Source: an uncultured Lachnospiraceae bacterium
Lineage (GTDB): Bacteria > Bacillota > Clostridia > Lachnospirales > Lachnospiraceae
Assembly: GCA_944377405.1 (NCBI GenBank)
Contig: CALWES010000013.1
Coordinates: 1 to 48,035 of the forward strand
Direction: 5' to 3'
DNA length: 48,035 nucleotides
Below, one piece after another: positions 41,441 through 48,035 of this stretch. A program made the position numbers and the translations under genes. The notes beneath the pieces were generated by a model. That model was not told where the DNA came from. It did not search any database and saw only the letters and a list, made by a program, of their open reading frames with translations. Each line of letters begins with the position of its first letter. Positions within the stretch are counted from its first letter, which is position 1.

Positions 41441-44056
41441 ATGGCAAGTATCGTAGAAAAAGTATTTGGGTCCCACAGTGACCGTGAGCTTCGCCGGATC
41501 TACCCCATCGTAGACCGCATCGAGGCGATGCGGGACCGTATGGTGGCCATGTCCGACGAAGAGCTTAAGGCCCAGACCCCGAAGCTGAAGGCAGAGCTTG
41601 CAGAGGGAAAGACCCTGGATGATATCCTTCCGGAGGCCTTTGCCACTGTAAGGGAGGCCGCAAGACGTGTCCTGGGCATGGAGCATTTCCGGGTACAGCT
41701 TATCGGCGGCGTGGTCCTGCATCAAGGACGTATCGCAGAGATGAAGACCGGTGAAGGTAAGACCCTGGTATCTACCTGTCCGGCATATCTGAACGCCCTT
41801 ACGGGAAAGGGTGTACATATCGTAACCGTCAACGACTATCTGGCAAAGCGTGACGCGGAGTGGATGGGCAAGGTCCATGAATTTCTGGGCCTTAGCGTAG
41901 GCGTGGTGCTGAACAGCATGACCTCTCAGGAGCGTCAGAAGGCTTACGGCTGTGATATCACCTATGTGACCAACAACGAGCTTGGCTTCGACTACCTGAG
42001 GGACAACATGGCCATCTACAAGGAGCAGCTGGTGCTGCGGGGCCTGGAGTATGCCATCATCGATGAGGTGGACTCCGTACTGATCGACGAGGCCCGTACA
42101 CCGCTGATCATCTCCGGCCAGTCCGGAAAGAGCACGAAGCTCTACGAGGCCTGCGACATCCTGGCAAAGCAGATGGAGCGGGGCGAAGCCTCCGCAGAGT
42201 TCTCCAAGATCAACGCCATCATGGGCGAGGAGATCGAGGAGAGCGGCGATTTCATCGTTGACGAGAAGGAAAAGACCGTAAACCTTACGGAGCAGGGCGT
42301 TGCCAAGGTGGAGCAGTTCTTCCACCTGGATAACCTGGCGGATCCCCAGAACCTGGAGATCCAGCACAATATCATCCTTGCCCTTCGGGCCAACAACCTG
42401 ATGCATCGGGACAAGGACTATGTGGTAAAGGACGACGAGATCCTCATCGTAGATGAGTTCACCGGACGTATCATGCCGGGCCGCCGTTATAGCGACGGTC
42501 TCCACCAGGCCATCGAGGCAAAGGAGCACGTAAAGGTAAAGCGGGAATCCAAGACCCTGGCCACCATCACCTTCCAGAACTTCTTCAACAAGTTCGCCAA
42601 GAAGTCCGGTATGACCGGTACGGCCCAGACCGAGGAGAAGGAGTTCCGGAACATCTACGGCATGGACGTTATCGTGATCCCCACCAACAAGCCCGTACAG
42701 CGTGTGGACCTGGAGGACGCGGTATTCAAGACCAAGAAGGAAAAATACAAGGCAGTCTGCGACGCAGTGGAGGAGGCTTACCAGAAGGGACAGCCGGTGC
42801 TGGTGGGTACCATCACCATCGAGGTGTCCGAGCTTCTTTCCGGCATGCTGCACCGCCGCGGTATTCCTCACAAGGTGCTGAATGCAAAGTTCCACGAGCT
42901 GGAGGCTGAGATCGTAGCTCAGGCAGGACAGCACAAGGCCGTTACCATCGCCACCAACATGGCGGGCCGTGGTACGGATATCAAGCTGGACGACGAGGCA
43001 AAGGCCCTTGGAGGCCTTAAGATCATCGGTACGGAGCGGCATGAGTCCCGCCGTATCGACAACCAGCTCCGGGGCCGTTCCGGACGTCAGGGAGACCCGG
43101 GTGAGTCCCGTTTCTACCTGTCTCTGGAGGACGACCTGCTGAGACTCTTCGGCGCCGACAACCTCATGAGCATGTTCGAGAAGCTCGGTGTGGAGGAAGG
43201 GGAGCAGATCAACCACAAGATGCTTTCCAAGGCCATCGAGAACGCCCAGAAGAAGATCGAGAGCAACAACTACGGCATCCGAGAGCAGCTGCTGAAGTAT
43301 GACGAGGTCAACAACGAGCAGAGAGATATCGTATATGAAGAGCGCCGGAAGGTCCTGGACGGCGTCAACATGCGGGAAGTCATCATCAAATATATCCAGG
43401 ATATCATCGACAATGCAGTGGATATGGCCATCTCCGAGGATGCCACACCCAAGGACTGGGATGTTTCCGGCCTCAACAGCCTGCTGCTTCCCATCATCCC
43501 CTTAAAGCCCTTCCAGCTTTCAGAGGATCAGTTCGAGCATATGCGCAGGGATGAGCTGAAGCAGATCCTGAAGGAAAATGCCATCAAGCTCTACGAGGAG
43601 AAGGAAGCCATGTTCCCGGATCCCGAGCAGATGCGTGAGCTGGAGCGGGTGGTGCTCCTGAAGGTTATCGACAACAAGTGGATGAACCATATCGACGACA
43701 TGACGCAGCTCAGAGAAGGTATCGGTCTTATGGCCTATGGCCAGAAGGATCCCCTTGTGGAATATAAGATGGCAGGCTATGAGATGTTCGACGACATGTC
43801 CGCAGCCATCCGGGAGGAGACCGTAAGGATCCTCTACCACATCCAGGTGGAGCAGAAGATCGAGCGCGAACCGGCAGCCAAGGTTACGGGAACGAACCGG
43901 GACGACAGCTCTGTCCGGGCGCCGAAGCAGCGCACGGTACAGAAGATCTATCCCAACGATCCCTGCCCCTGCGGAAGCGGAAAGAAATTCAAGCAGTGCC
44001 ATGGCAGAAACGCCAAGCCGGGTGAGGAGATCGATTTCTCCGTTCCCGTTGACTGA
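41441..44056 (+). CDS. secA: Preprotein translocase ATPase SecA
   Basis: SecA drives preproteins through the SecYEG channel. The 871-residue protein has the nucleotide-binding site [10 protein letters not shown], then [36 protein letters not shown], the preprotein cross-linking domain, and the second ATPase half with [11 protein letters not shown] and [12 protein letters not shown]. The C terminus carries the SecB/metal-binding [14 protein letters not shown]. Length is normal. The ATG follows AAGGAG. prfB lies 66 bases downstream on the same strand, a common secA-prfB neighbourhood in Firmicutes. Confidence 0.97.
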   Translation: MASIVEKVFGSHSDRELRRIYPIVDRIEAMRDRMVAMSDEELKAQTPKLKAELAEGKTLDDILPEAFATVREAARRVLGMEHFRVQLIGGVVLHQGRIAEMKTGEGKTLVSTCPAYLNALTGKGVHIVTVNDYLAKRDAEWMGKVHEFLGLSVGVVLNSMTSQERQKAYGCDITYVTNNELGFDYLRDNMAIYKEQLVLRGLEYAIIDEVDSVLIDEARTPLIISGQSGKSTKLYEACDILAKQMERGEASAEFSKINAIMGEEIEESGDFIVDEKEKTVNLTEQGVAKVEQFFHLDNLADPQNLEIQHNIILALRANNLMHRDKDYVVKDDEILIVDEFTGRIMPGRRYSDGLHQAIEAKEHVKVKRESKTLATITFQNFFNKFAKKSGMTGTAQTEEKEFRNIYGMDVIVIPTNKPVQRVDLEDAVFKTKKEKYKAVCDAVEEAYQKGQPVLVGTITIEVSELLSGMLHRRGIPHKVLNAKFHELEAEIVAQAGQHKAVTIATNMAGRGTDIKLDDEAKALGGLKIIGTERHESRRIDNQLRGRSGRQGDPGESRFYLSLEDDLLRLFGADNLMSMFEKLGVEEGEQINHKMLSKAIENAQKKIESNNYGIREQLLKYDEVNNEQRDIVYEERRKVLDGVNMREVIIKYIQDIIDNAVDMAISEDATPKDWDVSGLNSLLLPIIPLKPFQLSEDQFEHMRRDELKQILKENAIKLYEEKEAMFPDPEQMRELERVVLLKVIDNKWMNHIDDMTQLREGIGLMAYGQKDPLVEYKMAGYEMFDDMSAAIREETVRILYHIQVEQKIEREPAAKVTGTNRDDSSVRAPKQRTVQKIYPNDPCPCGSGKKFKQCHGRNAKPGEEIDFSVPVD

Positions 44057-44122
44057 AGTCCTTCATAGTTGAGCGAGCATATTTCGGAAAATAGGTTTGA
44101 TCGATTATGAAAGGAACAGGTT

Positions 44123-45259
44123 ATGGTAGAATTAGAACAGTATAAATACGATTTAAAGAATCTTGAAAAGCCCCTGGAGGAGGTCCGGGATTCCCTGGAT
44201 CTGGAGGGCAAGCAGCAGCGCATCACGGAAATGGAAAAGCAGATGGAGGAGCCGGGTTTCTGGGATGACGCAAAGGAATCCACCAAGGTGGTGAAGGAAC
44301 TGAAGAACACCAAGAGCCAGGTGGACTCCTATCATGCTCTGGAGCGCCAGTACGAGGACATCCAGACCATGATCGAGATGGGAGAGGAAGAGGACGACAA
44401 GAGCGTCGTTTCCGAGGTCAAGGAGATGATGAAGAAATTCAGCACGGACCTGGAGAGGACCCGTATCTCCCTGCTCCTTTCCGGCGAGTATGACCATCTG
44501 AACGCCACCGTATCCCTGTCGGCAGGTGCCGGCGGAACGGAGGCCATGGACTTCAACAGCATCCTGTACCGGATGTACACCAGATGGTGTGAAAAGGAAG
44601 GCTTCAAGGTAAAGGTCCTGGACTATCAGGACGGTGAAGAAGCGGGCATCAAGAGCGTGACCTTCTCCGTGGAGGGGGAGAACGCCTACGGCCTGCTGAA
44701 GTCCGAGGCGGGAGTCCACAGATTTGTGCGGATCTCCCCCTTCAACGCCCAGAACAAGCGTCAGACCTCCTTCGTGTCCTGCGACGTGATGCCGGAGCTG
44801 GATGAGGACATCGAGATCGAGATCGATCCCGCAGATCTGAAGATCGATACCTATCGTTCTTCAGGCGCCGGCGGACAGCATATCAACAAGACCTCCTCTG
44901 CAGTGCGTATCACCCATATCCCCACGGGTATCGTCTGCGCCTGCCAGGAGGAGCGGAGCCAGTTCATGAACAAGGACAAGGCCATGCAGATGCTGAAGGC
45001 AAAGCTATACATGCTGCAGCAGCAGGCCCATGCGGAAAAGCTTTCCGATATCCGCGGAGACGTCAAGGAGATCGCCTGGGGCAGCCAGATCCGAAGCTAT
45101 GTGCTTCAGCCCTACACCCTGGTAAAGGATGTCCGGACCGGTGAGGAGACCGGAAACGCCCAGGCAGTGCTGGACGGTGACATCGACAATTTCATCAGCG
45201 CCTATCTGAAGTGGGTGCAGCTTGGAAAGCCTGACAGACGGGTACAGGACAGCGAGTGA
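44123..45259 (+). CDS. prfB: Peptide chain release factor 2, no programmed frameshift
   Basis: RF2 recognises UAA and UGA stop codons and releases the peptide. The 378-residue protein has the GGQ loop SSGAGGQHINKTSSAVRITHIPTG, and the stop-codon recognition region is near RISPFNAQNKRQTSF. It is encoded in a single frame from MVELEQYKYDL. In most bacteria a UGA near codon 25 forces a +1 shift; here the matching region (RDSLDLEGK) reads CTG GAT CTG without a stop, so that autoregulation is absent. AAAGGA is seven bases before the ATG. Confidence 0.95.
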   Translation: MVELEQYKYDLKNLEKPLEEVRDSLDLEGKQQRITEMEKQMEEPGFWDDAKESTKVVKELKNTKSQVDSYHALERQYEDIQTMIEMGEEEDDKSVVSEVKEMMKKFSTDLERTRISLLLSGEYDHLNATVSLSAGAGGTEAMDFNSILYRMYTRWCEKEGFKVKVLDYQDGEEAGIKSVTFSVEGENAYGLLKSEAGVHRFVRISPFNAQNKRQTSFVSCDVMPELDEDIEIEIDPADLKIDTYRSSGAGGQHINKTSSAVRITHIPTGIVCACQEERSQFMNKDKAMQMLKAKLYMLQQQAHAEKLSDIRGDVKEIAWGSQIRSYVLQPYTLVKDVRTGEETGNAQAVLDGDIDNFISAYLKWVQLGKPDRRVQDSE

Positions 45260-45286
45260 TCCTGAAAGGAACAGGTGAGTGCGGAA

Positions 45287-45730
45287 ATGGAGTATAAGTC
45301 AAAGTATTATGTTGTAAAGGAAAAGGCCCTTCCGGAGGTGCTGCTGAAGGTGGTGGAAGCGAAGAAGCTTCTGGATTCCGAGCGCAATATCTCCATACAG
45401 GAGGCTTCTGAGCGGGTGGGTATCAGCCGCAGCTCTTTCTACAAGTACAAGGACGATATCTACCCCTTTCATGACACGGCGAAGGGAAGGACCATCACCT
45501 TCTTTATCCAGATGGACGATTCCCCGGGATACCTGGCCTCTGTGCTGTCGGTGATCGCAAACTACAGGGCCAATATCCTGACCATCCATCAGTCCATTCC
45601 GGTCAACAATGTGGCAACTCTGACCATCAGCACCGAGGTGGAGGAGGGGACAGGGGATCTATCCCGGATGATCGAGGAGATCGAGAGTCTGAAGCCGGTG
45701 CACTACGTGAAGATCGTTTCCAGAGAGTAA
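45287..45730 (+). CDS. ACT domain protein of the PheB/UPF0735 type
   Basis: The 147-residue protein has an N-terminal helix-turn-helix-like segment (LLKVVEAKKLLDSERNISIQEASERVGISRSSFYKYKDDIYPF) followed by an ACT domain (ITFFIQMDDSPGYLASVLSVIANYRANILTIHQSIPVNNVATLTISTEV). This is the layout of the PheB/UPF0735 family, whose function is not firmly known; ACT domains usually bind amino acids. The start is uncertain: ATG at 45287 with AGGTGAG upstream, or GTG at 45275 with AAAGGA four bases before it. It is 27 bases after prfB. Confidence 0.86.
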   Translation: MEYKSKYYVVKEKALPEVLLKVVEAKKLLDSERNISIQEASERVGISRSSFYKYKDDIYPFHDTAKGRTITFFIQMDDSPGYLASVLSVIANYRANILTIHQSIPVNNVATLTISTEVEEGTGDLSRMIEEIESLKPVHYVKIVSRE

Positions 45731-45761
45731 CTGCACAGGATATGGAATAGGAACAGACAAG

Positions 45762-45813
45762 CGCCCCATTTCTGATCGGATCTGTATGGGATCAGGAATG
45801 GGGCGATTCTTTG
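45762..45813 (+). terminator. Probable terminator after the PheB-like gene
   Basis: CGCCCCATTTCTGATC pairs with GATCAGGAATGGGGCG (small mismatch) around an 11-base loop; the T tract is poor (ATTCTTT). Confidence 0.6.
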
Positions 45814-45832
45814 AGAAAAATGAGAAAACCTC

Positions 45833-45861
45833 TTGACTTTTCCGGGATTTTATACTATCAT
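45833..45861 (+). promoter_or_regulatory. Promoter of tRNA-Gln
   Basis: TTGACT (45833-45838), 17 bp, then TATCAT (45856-45861). Start near 45868, about 30 bases before the tRNA. Confidence 0.65.
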
Positions 45862-45899
45862 ATCAAGGTCGCTGATGAGAAGGAAGCGACAGCATAAAT

Positions 45900-45971
45900 A
45901 GCGCCATCGCCAAATGGTAAGGCAACGGACTCTGACTCCGTCATTTCAAGGTTCGAATCCTTGTGGCGCTG
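45900..45971 (+). tRNA. tRNA-Gln (CTG)
   Basis: The acceptor AGCGCCA pairs with TGGCGCT, the D stem is GCC/GGC, and the anticodon stem ACGGA/TCCGT closes the loop CTCTGAC with anticodon CTG (codon CAG). The T stem is CAAGG/CCTTG and the discriminator is G. The gene is intact and marks the border to the accessory block that follows. Confidence 0.95.
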
Positions 45972-45977
45972 CGATGA

Positions 45978-46004
45978 AGGCCAGCTGAAGAAGCTGGTCT
46001 TTTT
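45978..46004 (+). terminator. Terminator after tRNA-Gln
   Basis: GGCCAGCT pairs with AGCTGGTC around a short GAAGA loop, followed by TTTTT. Confidence 0.85.
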
Positions 46005-46070
46005 GTGTTTATATGCAGATTTATGGCATAAAATAAGGATTTCTCAAAATACGATCCCTGCTAGAAATCC

Positions 46071-46316
46071 AACCAGAAACGCCTGCATGATCTGGCGGTG
46101 ATGCAGAGCCGGGCGGACGCACAGGAAAGCGAAGTCCGAACCTTTATCAAGGAAATCCGGCGCTATGCCGCCATTGAGGAACTGGACGAGTCCGTACTGA
46201 ACCGACTTATCAGTAAAATCCTGATTGGCGAGGTTAAGAAGGTGGACGGCCAAAAGGTGCAGGAAGTCAGGATCGTTTATAGCTTTGTCGGGGAAATCCC
46301 GGAGATTGCAGCGTAA
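46071..46316 (+). pseudogene. Remnant of a serine recombinase (C-terminal, DUF4368-like part)
   Basis: The frame reads QKRLHDLAVMQSRADAQESEV, then FIKEIRRYAAIEELDESVLNRLISKILIGEVKKVDG and EVRIVYSFVGEIPEIAA. This matches the C-terminal end of large serine recombinases carried by clostridial integrative elements. A TAG lies in frame at 46062, and the catalytic resolvase domain and start are missing, so only about 80 codons remain. An internal GTG/ATG at 46098-46103 has no clear ribosome binding site. It is probably the scar of a lost or rearranged mobile element next to tRNA-Gln. Confidence 0.78.
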
Positions 46317-46323
46317 ATAGTTT

Positions 46324-46358
46324 GCCCCATCTCTCAATTACTGAGGGATGGGGCTTTT
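46324..46358 (+). terminator. Terminator after the recombinase remnant
   Basis: GCCCCATCTCTCA pairs with TGAGGGATGGGGC (one mismatch), followed by TTTT. It probably came with the mobile element. Confidence 0.78.
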
Positions 46359-46436
46359 ATGTTGCCTATCGGTGGCCAGTGTTCAGTTTTAAGTGGCTTA
46401 AATTCGTTAGAGATGGGTGTGCAATGAATCTTCGCT

Positions 46437-47375
46437 TTATTCGTGATCTCCGCACGATTTATCGTAGATTTTCAGCTCCAGTATATCCGGGCGCGCATAA
46501 TGTCCGACCACGTCATGCTCCATTTTGCAGGCGGCAGGCAAACGCATGTCAAGCTCTGCATAGATGATGGTTTCTTTATCCCAGACCGGTTCTGTCAGAT
46601 AATGCCCATACGGGTCAATAATACAGCTTCCTCCCCGGCAGACAAGTTCCGGCAAACGCGAGATCGCATCAGTTTCATGCAGGTCTGAAGGATATGAGCT
46701 GCGCCGGACGATCATATCGGCGTTCACAAAGTAGCATTTGCCTTCGATGGCGATGTGCTGGATGGTCGCCTGCCACTCCGGATTGTCATTGGTATTGGGG
46801 GAAATGTAAATGGTGATGCCTTTTTGATAAAGAGCCACACGGGCAAGCGCCATATAACTCTCCCAACAAATCAGACTGCCGATCGGCCCCCACGGCGTCG
46901 TTGTAACAGGGAAGTATCCCTTGTCAGCATCCCCCCACACCACACGTTCGGAGCCAGTCGGCTTTAATTTTCTATGTACCTTGTACGATCCATCCGGCTC
47001 AAAAATGACGTTGCTATTGTAAAGCGTTCCATTTACGGCATCCCGCTCGGAAAAGCCAAGGCTGATATAAGCTCCCGTTTCCTGAGCCGCCTTTGCAAGC
47101 TGCTGAAACTCCGTCTCCCCGGAAACGACAGAGGCATCGTAATAGCGTTTCCAGTCTTTCCGCCCGTCCTCGCTTCGTTTCCCGATGCAGAAGCCGAAAT
47201 TCATCCCAACGGGGTATCCGGGAATAAAAAGCTCCGGAAAGACGATGAGATCCGGTTTTTGTGCGGCAGCCTCGGCGATCCATTGAAGCGTCTTTTTCAG
47301 AGATGCGCTCTTATCAAACATGACAGGTTCTGCCTGCACCAATGCGATTTTACAACTGTTTTCTATGTCTTTCAT
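46437..47375 (-). CDS. Nitrilase (carbon-nitrogen hydrolase family)
   Basis: The 312-residue protein has the nitrilase catalytic triad: Glu in LIVFPELFIPGYP, Lys in KVHRKLKPTGSERVVW and Cys in IGSLICWESYMALAR. The CWE context around the cysteine is that of true nitrilases (branch 1), which convert nitriles to carboxylic acids and ammonia, rather than amidases. The length is normal and no signal peptide is seen. AGGAAGGA lies about 13 bases before the ATG. Codon use looks more AT-rich and less uniform than in the housekeeping genes to the left, which with the neighbouring recombinase remnant suggests horizontal transfer. The upstream gene on this strand is an ACT-domain protein. Confidence 0.9.
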   Translation of the reverse strand: MKDIENSCKIALVQAEPVMFDKSASLKKTLQWIAEAAAQKPDLIVFPELFIPGYPVGMNFGFCIGKRSEDGRKDWKRYYDASVVSGETEFQQLAKAAQETGAYISLGFSERDAVNGTLYNSNVIFEPDGSYKVHRKLKPTGSERVVWGDADKGYFPVTTTPWGPIGSLICWESYMALARVALYQKGITIYISPNTNDNPEWQATIQHIAIEGKCYFVNADMIVRRSSYPSDLHETDAISRLPELVCRGGSCIIDPYGHYLTEPVWDKETIIYAELDMRLPAACKMEHDVVGHYARPDILELKIYDKSCGDHE

Positions 47376-47424
47376 GGCAGTAGATTTATCCTTCCTGAAA
47401 ATTTCGATTCGCCGCGCTGCGCGG

Positions 47425-47793
47425 TCACTCTATTATTTTGTATCCGGCGGCTTCAAGCGCTTGTATCGCTTTCTCGTAATTCTCCTTTTTGATCAGAAGA
47501 TAGTCCGTATTGTAAGTAGATACTGCAAAAATCGGGATGTTATGATCTGCTAAGATCGCTGCGATTTTAGACAGTATCCCAATCAACGAAAACTCCAAAA
47601 CGCCTTGAATCCGAAGCGCTTTCCAGCCATCATCACGCCGAATGACATTTGGCGGAACTTCGCTTGTGAGGCAAACAAGAGATTTTTCTTCGTCCGTTTT
47701 CCCGATAAAGCTATACTCGGAATCTAAATTTACAAAGGAATAATCTTCTACCTGACATACTGAAAATTCCTGATGGATTTTTTTTATTTCCAT
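47425..47793 (-). CDS. ACT-domain protein (CASTOR-like)
   Basis: The 122-residue protein begins MEIKKIHQEFSVCQVEDY and ends with an ACT domain: LEFSLIGILSKIAAILADHNIPIFAVSTYNTDYLLIKKENYEKAIQALEAAGY. ISTYNTDYLL-type endings are typical of the CASTOR/ACT_7 group, which bind amino acids or related ligands. The ATG at 47793 has AAAGGAGG seven bases before it; an ATG at 47811 in frame overlaps that site. It precedes the nitrilase gene by 49 bases and may sense or regulate the nitrilase product, but this is only inferred. Confidence 0.84.
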   Translation of the reverse strand: MEIKKIHQEFSVCQVEDYSFVNLDSEYSFIGKTDEEKSLVCLTSEVPPNVIRRDDGWKALRIQGVLEFSLIGILSKIAAILADHNIPIFAVSTYNTDYLLIKKENYEKAIQALEAAGYKIIE

Positions 47794-47825
47794 CGTAGGG
47801 CCTCCTTTCATTTGTCACTGTCTCC

Positions 47826-47854
47826 ATTATACGATAGCTGCTTATCTTAGAGAA
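47826..47854 (-). promoter_or_regulatory. Promoter of the ACT-nitrilase pair
   Basis: On the minus strand a consensus TATAAT (47831-47826) lies 17 bp after TTCTCT (47854-47849), a weak -35. Confidence 0.5.
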
Positions 47855-47912
47855 GCAGGAATTTATCCGGCGCGGTGGAGTAAGGACGGTGTACATGGCT
47901 TTCGGGCCGCCG

Positions 47913-48035
47913 TCACGGGCCTGTGATTGCCTTGCGGTAAATGACAAGGGAAATGATCGCAGTAATCACTTCCGTGATCCAAAACGCATTCCAGACGCCA
48001 ACCGCTCCGAGAAACCTGCTGAGTAAAAACGCAGC
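47913..48035 (-). CDS. C-terminal end of a MATE-like membrane transporter (partial)
   Basis: The minus-strand frame entering from the window edge encodes 40 residues and a TGA: AAFLLSRFLGAVGVWNAFW and ITEVITAIISLVIYRKAITGP. It contains a hydrophobic membrane helix and the GVWNAFWITE pattern seen at the C terminus of MATE-family efflux proteins. The rest of the gene lies beyond 48035, so the assignment is provisional. It lies about 120 bases upstream of the ACT gene on the same strand. Confidence 0.55.
   Translation of the reverse strand, partial: AAFLLSRFLGAVGVWNAFWITEVITAIISLVIYRKAITGP

Noticed and set aside
45964..46080. Attachment site of the mobile element in the tRNA-Gln 3' end
   Set aside because: No second copy of the tRNA 3' end was found downstream in the window, so integration at this tRNA cannot be shown.

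Overview
The window looks like chromosome from a moderately GC-rich anaerobic Firmicute of class Clostridia, most likely a gut Lachnospiraceae-type organism. The reasons are strong AGGAGG ribosome binding sites, a class III anaerobic ribonucleotide reductase, a type III pantothenate kinase, type III glutamine synthetase, long-form HPF, Glu/Thr/Ala-rich lipoprotein linkers (MetQ) and a CD1871A-like CXXC micro-protein. Species assignment is inference.

Layout. 1-223: 3' tail of a 23S rRNA gene, tRNA-Asn and a terminator. 269-1989: a YeiL-like Crp/Fnr regulator divergent from the nucleoside hydrolase gene rihB. 2072-2143: tRNA-Arg(CCG). 2312-5890: metallophosphoesterase, scpA, scpB, dut and a TPR lipoprotein. 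6113-8515: nrdD with a fused C-terminal glutaredoxin-like domain, behind NrdR-box-like sites. 8685-14176: transketolase, a small unknown gene, coaX-coaBC, and a TlpA-like lipoprotein overlapping a 49-residue CXXC membrane protein. 14269-21143: prfC, pepV-metNIQ, nrdR-yqeG. 21228-25545: carAB on the minus strand. 25793-31265: glnN with a leader ORF and attenuator-like hairpin, efp, argS, mntP. 31381-33409 (minus): PflX-like radical SAM protein and a secreted polysaccharide deacetylase. 33558-35532: DUF4143-type ATPase and a short-chain dehydrogenase that may be the EF-P 5-aminopentanone reductase. 35590-36120: hpf. 36257-41228: a second YeiL-like regulator divergent from phnD-phnC-phnE-phnE plus a phosphodiesterase gene. 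41441-45730: secA, prfB, PheB-like ACT protein. 45900-45971: tRNA-Gln(CTG). After this the character changes: a serine recombinase remnant, a nitrilase, an ACT-domain protein and a cut-off MATE-like transporter form an accessory block.

Most of the window is housekeeping. The most interesting new signal is regulatory. The two Crp/Fnr-like proteins (269-946 and 36257-36919) share the same SYRHLL recognition-helix segment. Each is divergent from a target gene, and each intergenic region carries a TGTGA-N6-TCAT(A/T) site centred about 30 bp upstream of the target's -10 hexamer, the class II activator position. This suggests two paralogous regulators using one operator code, for nucleoside salvage and for phosphonate/phosphate-ester uptake.

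Other points: nrdR and its probable target nrdD lie in the same window; the glnN leader contains an 18-codon ORF whose stop codon lies inside the 5' arm of a terminator; prfB lacks the usual programmed frameshift site; and EF-P and a candidate modifying reductase are both present.
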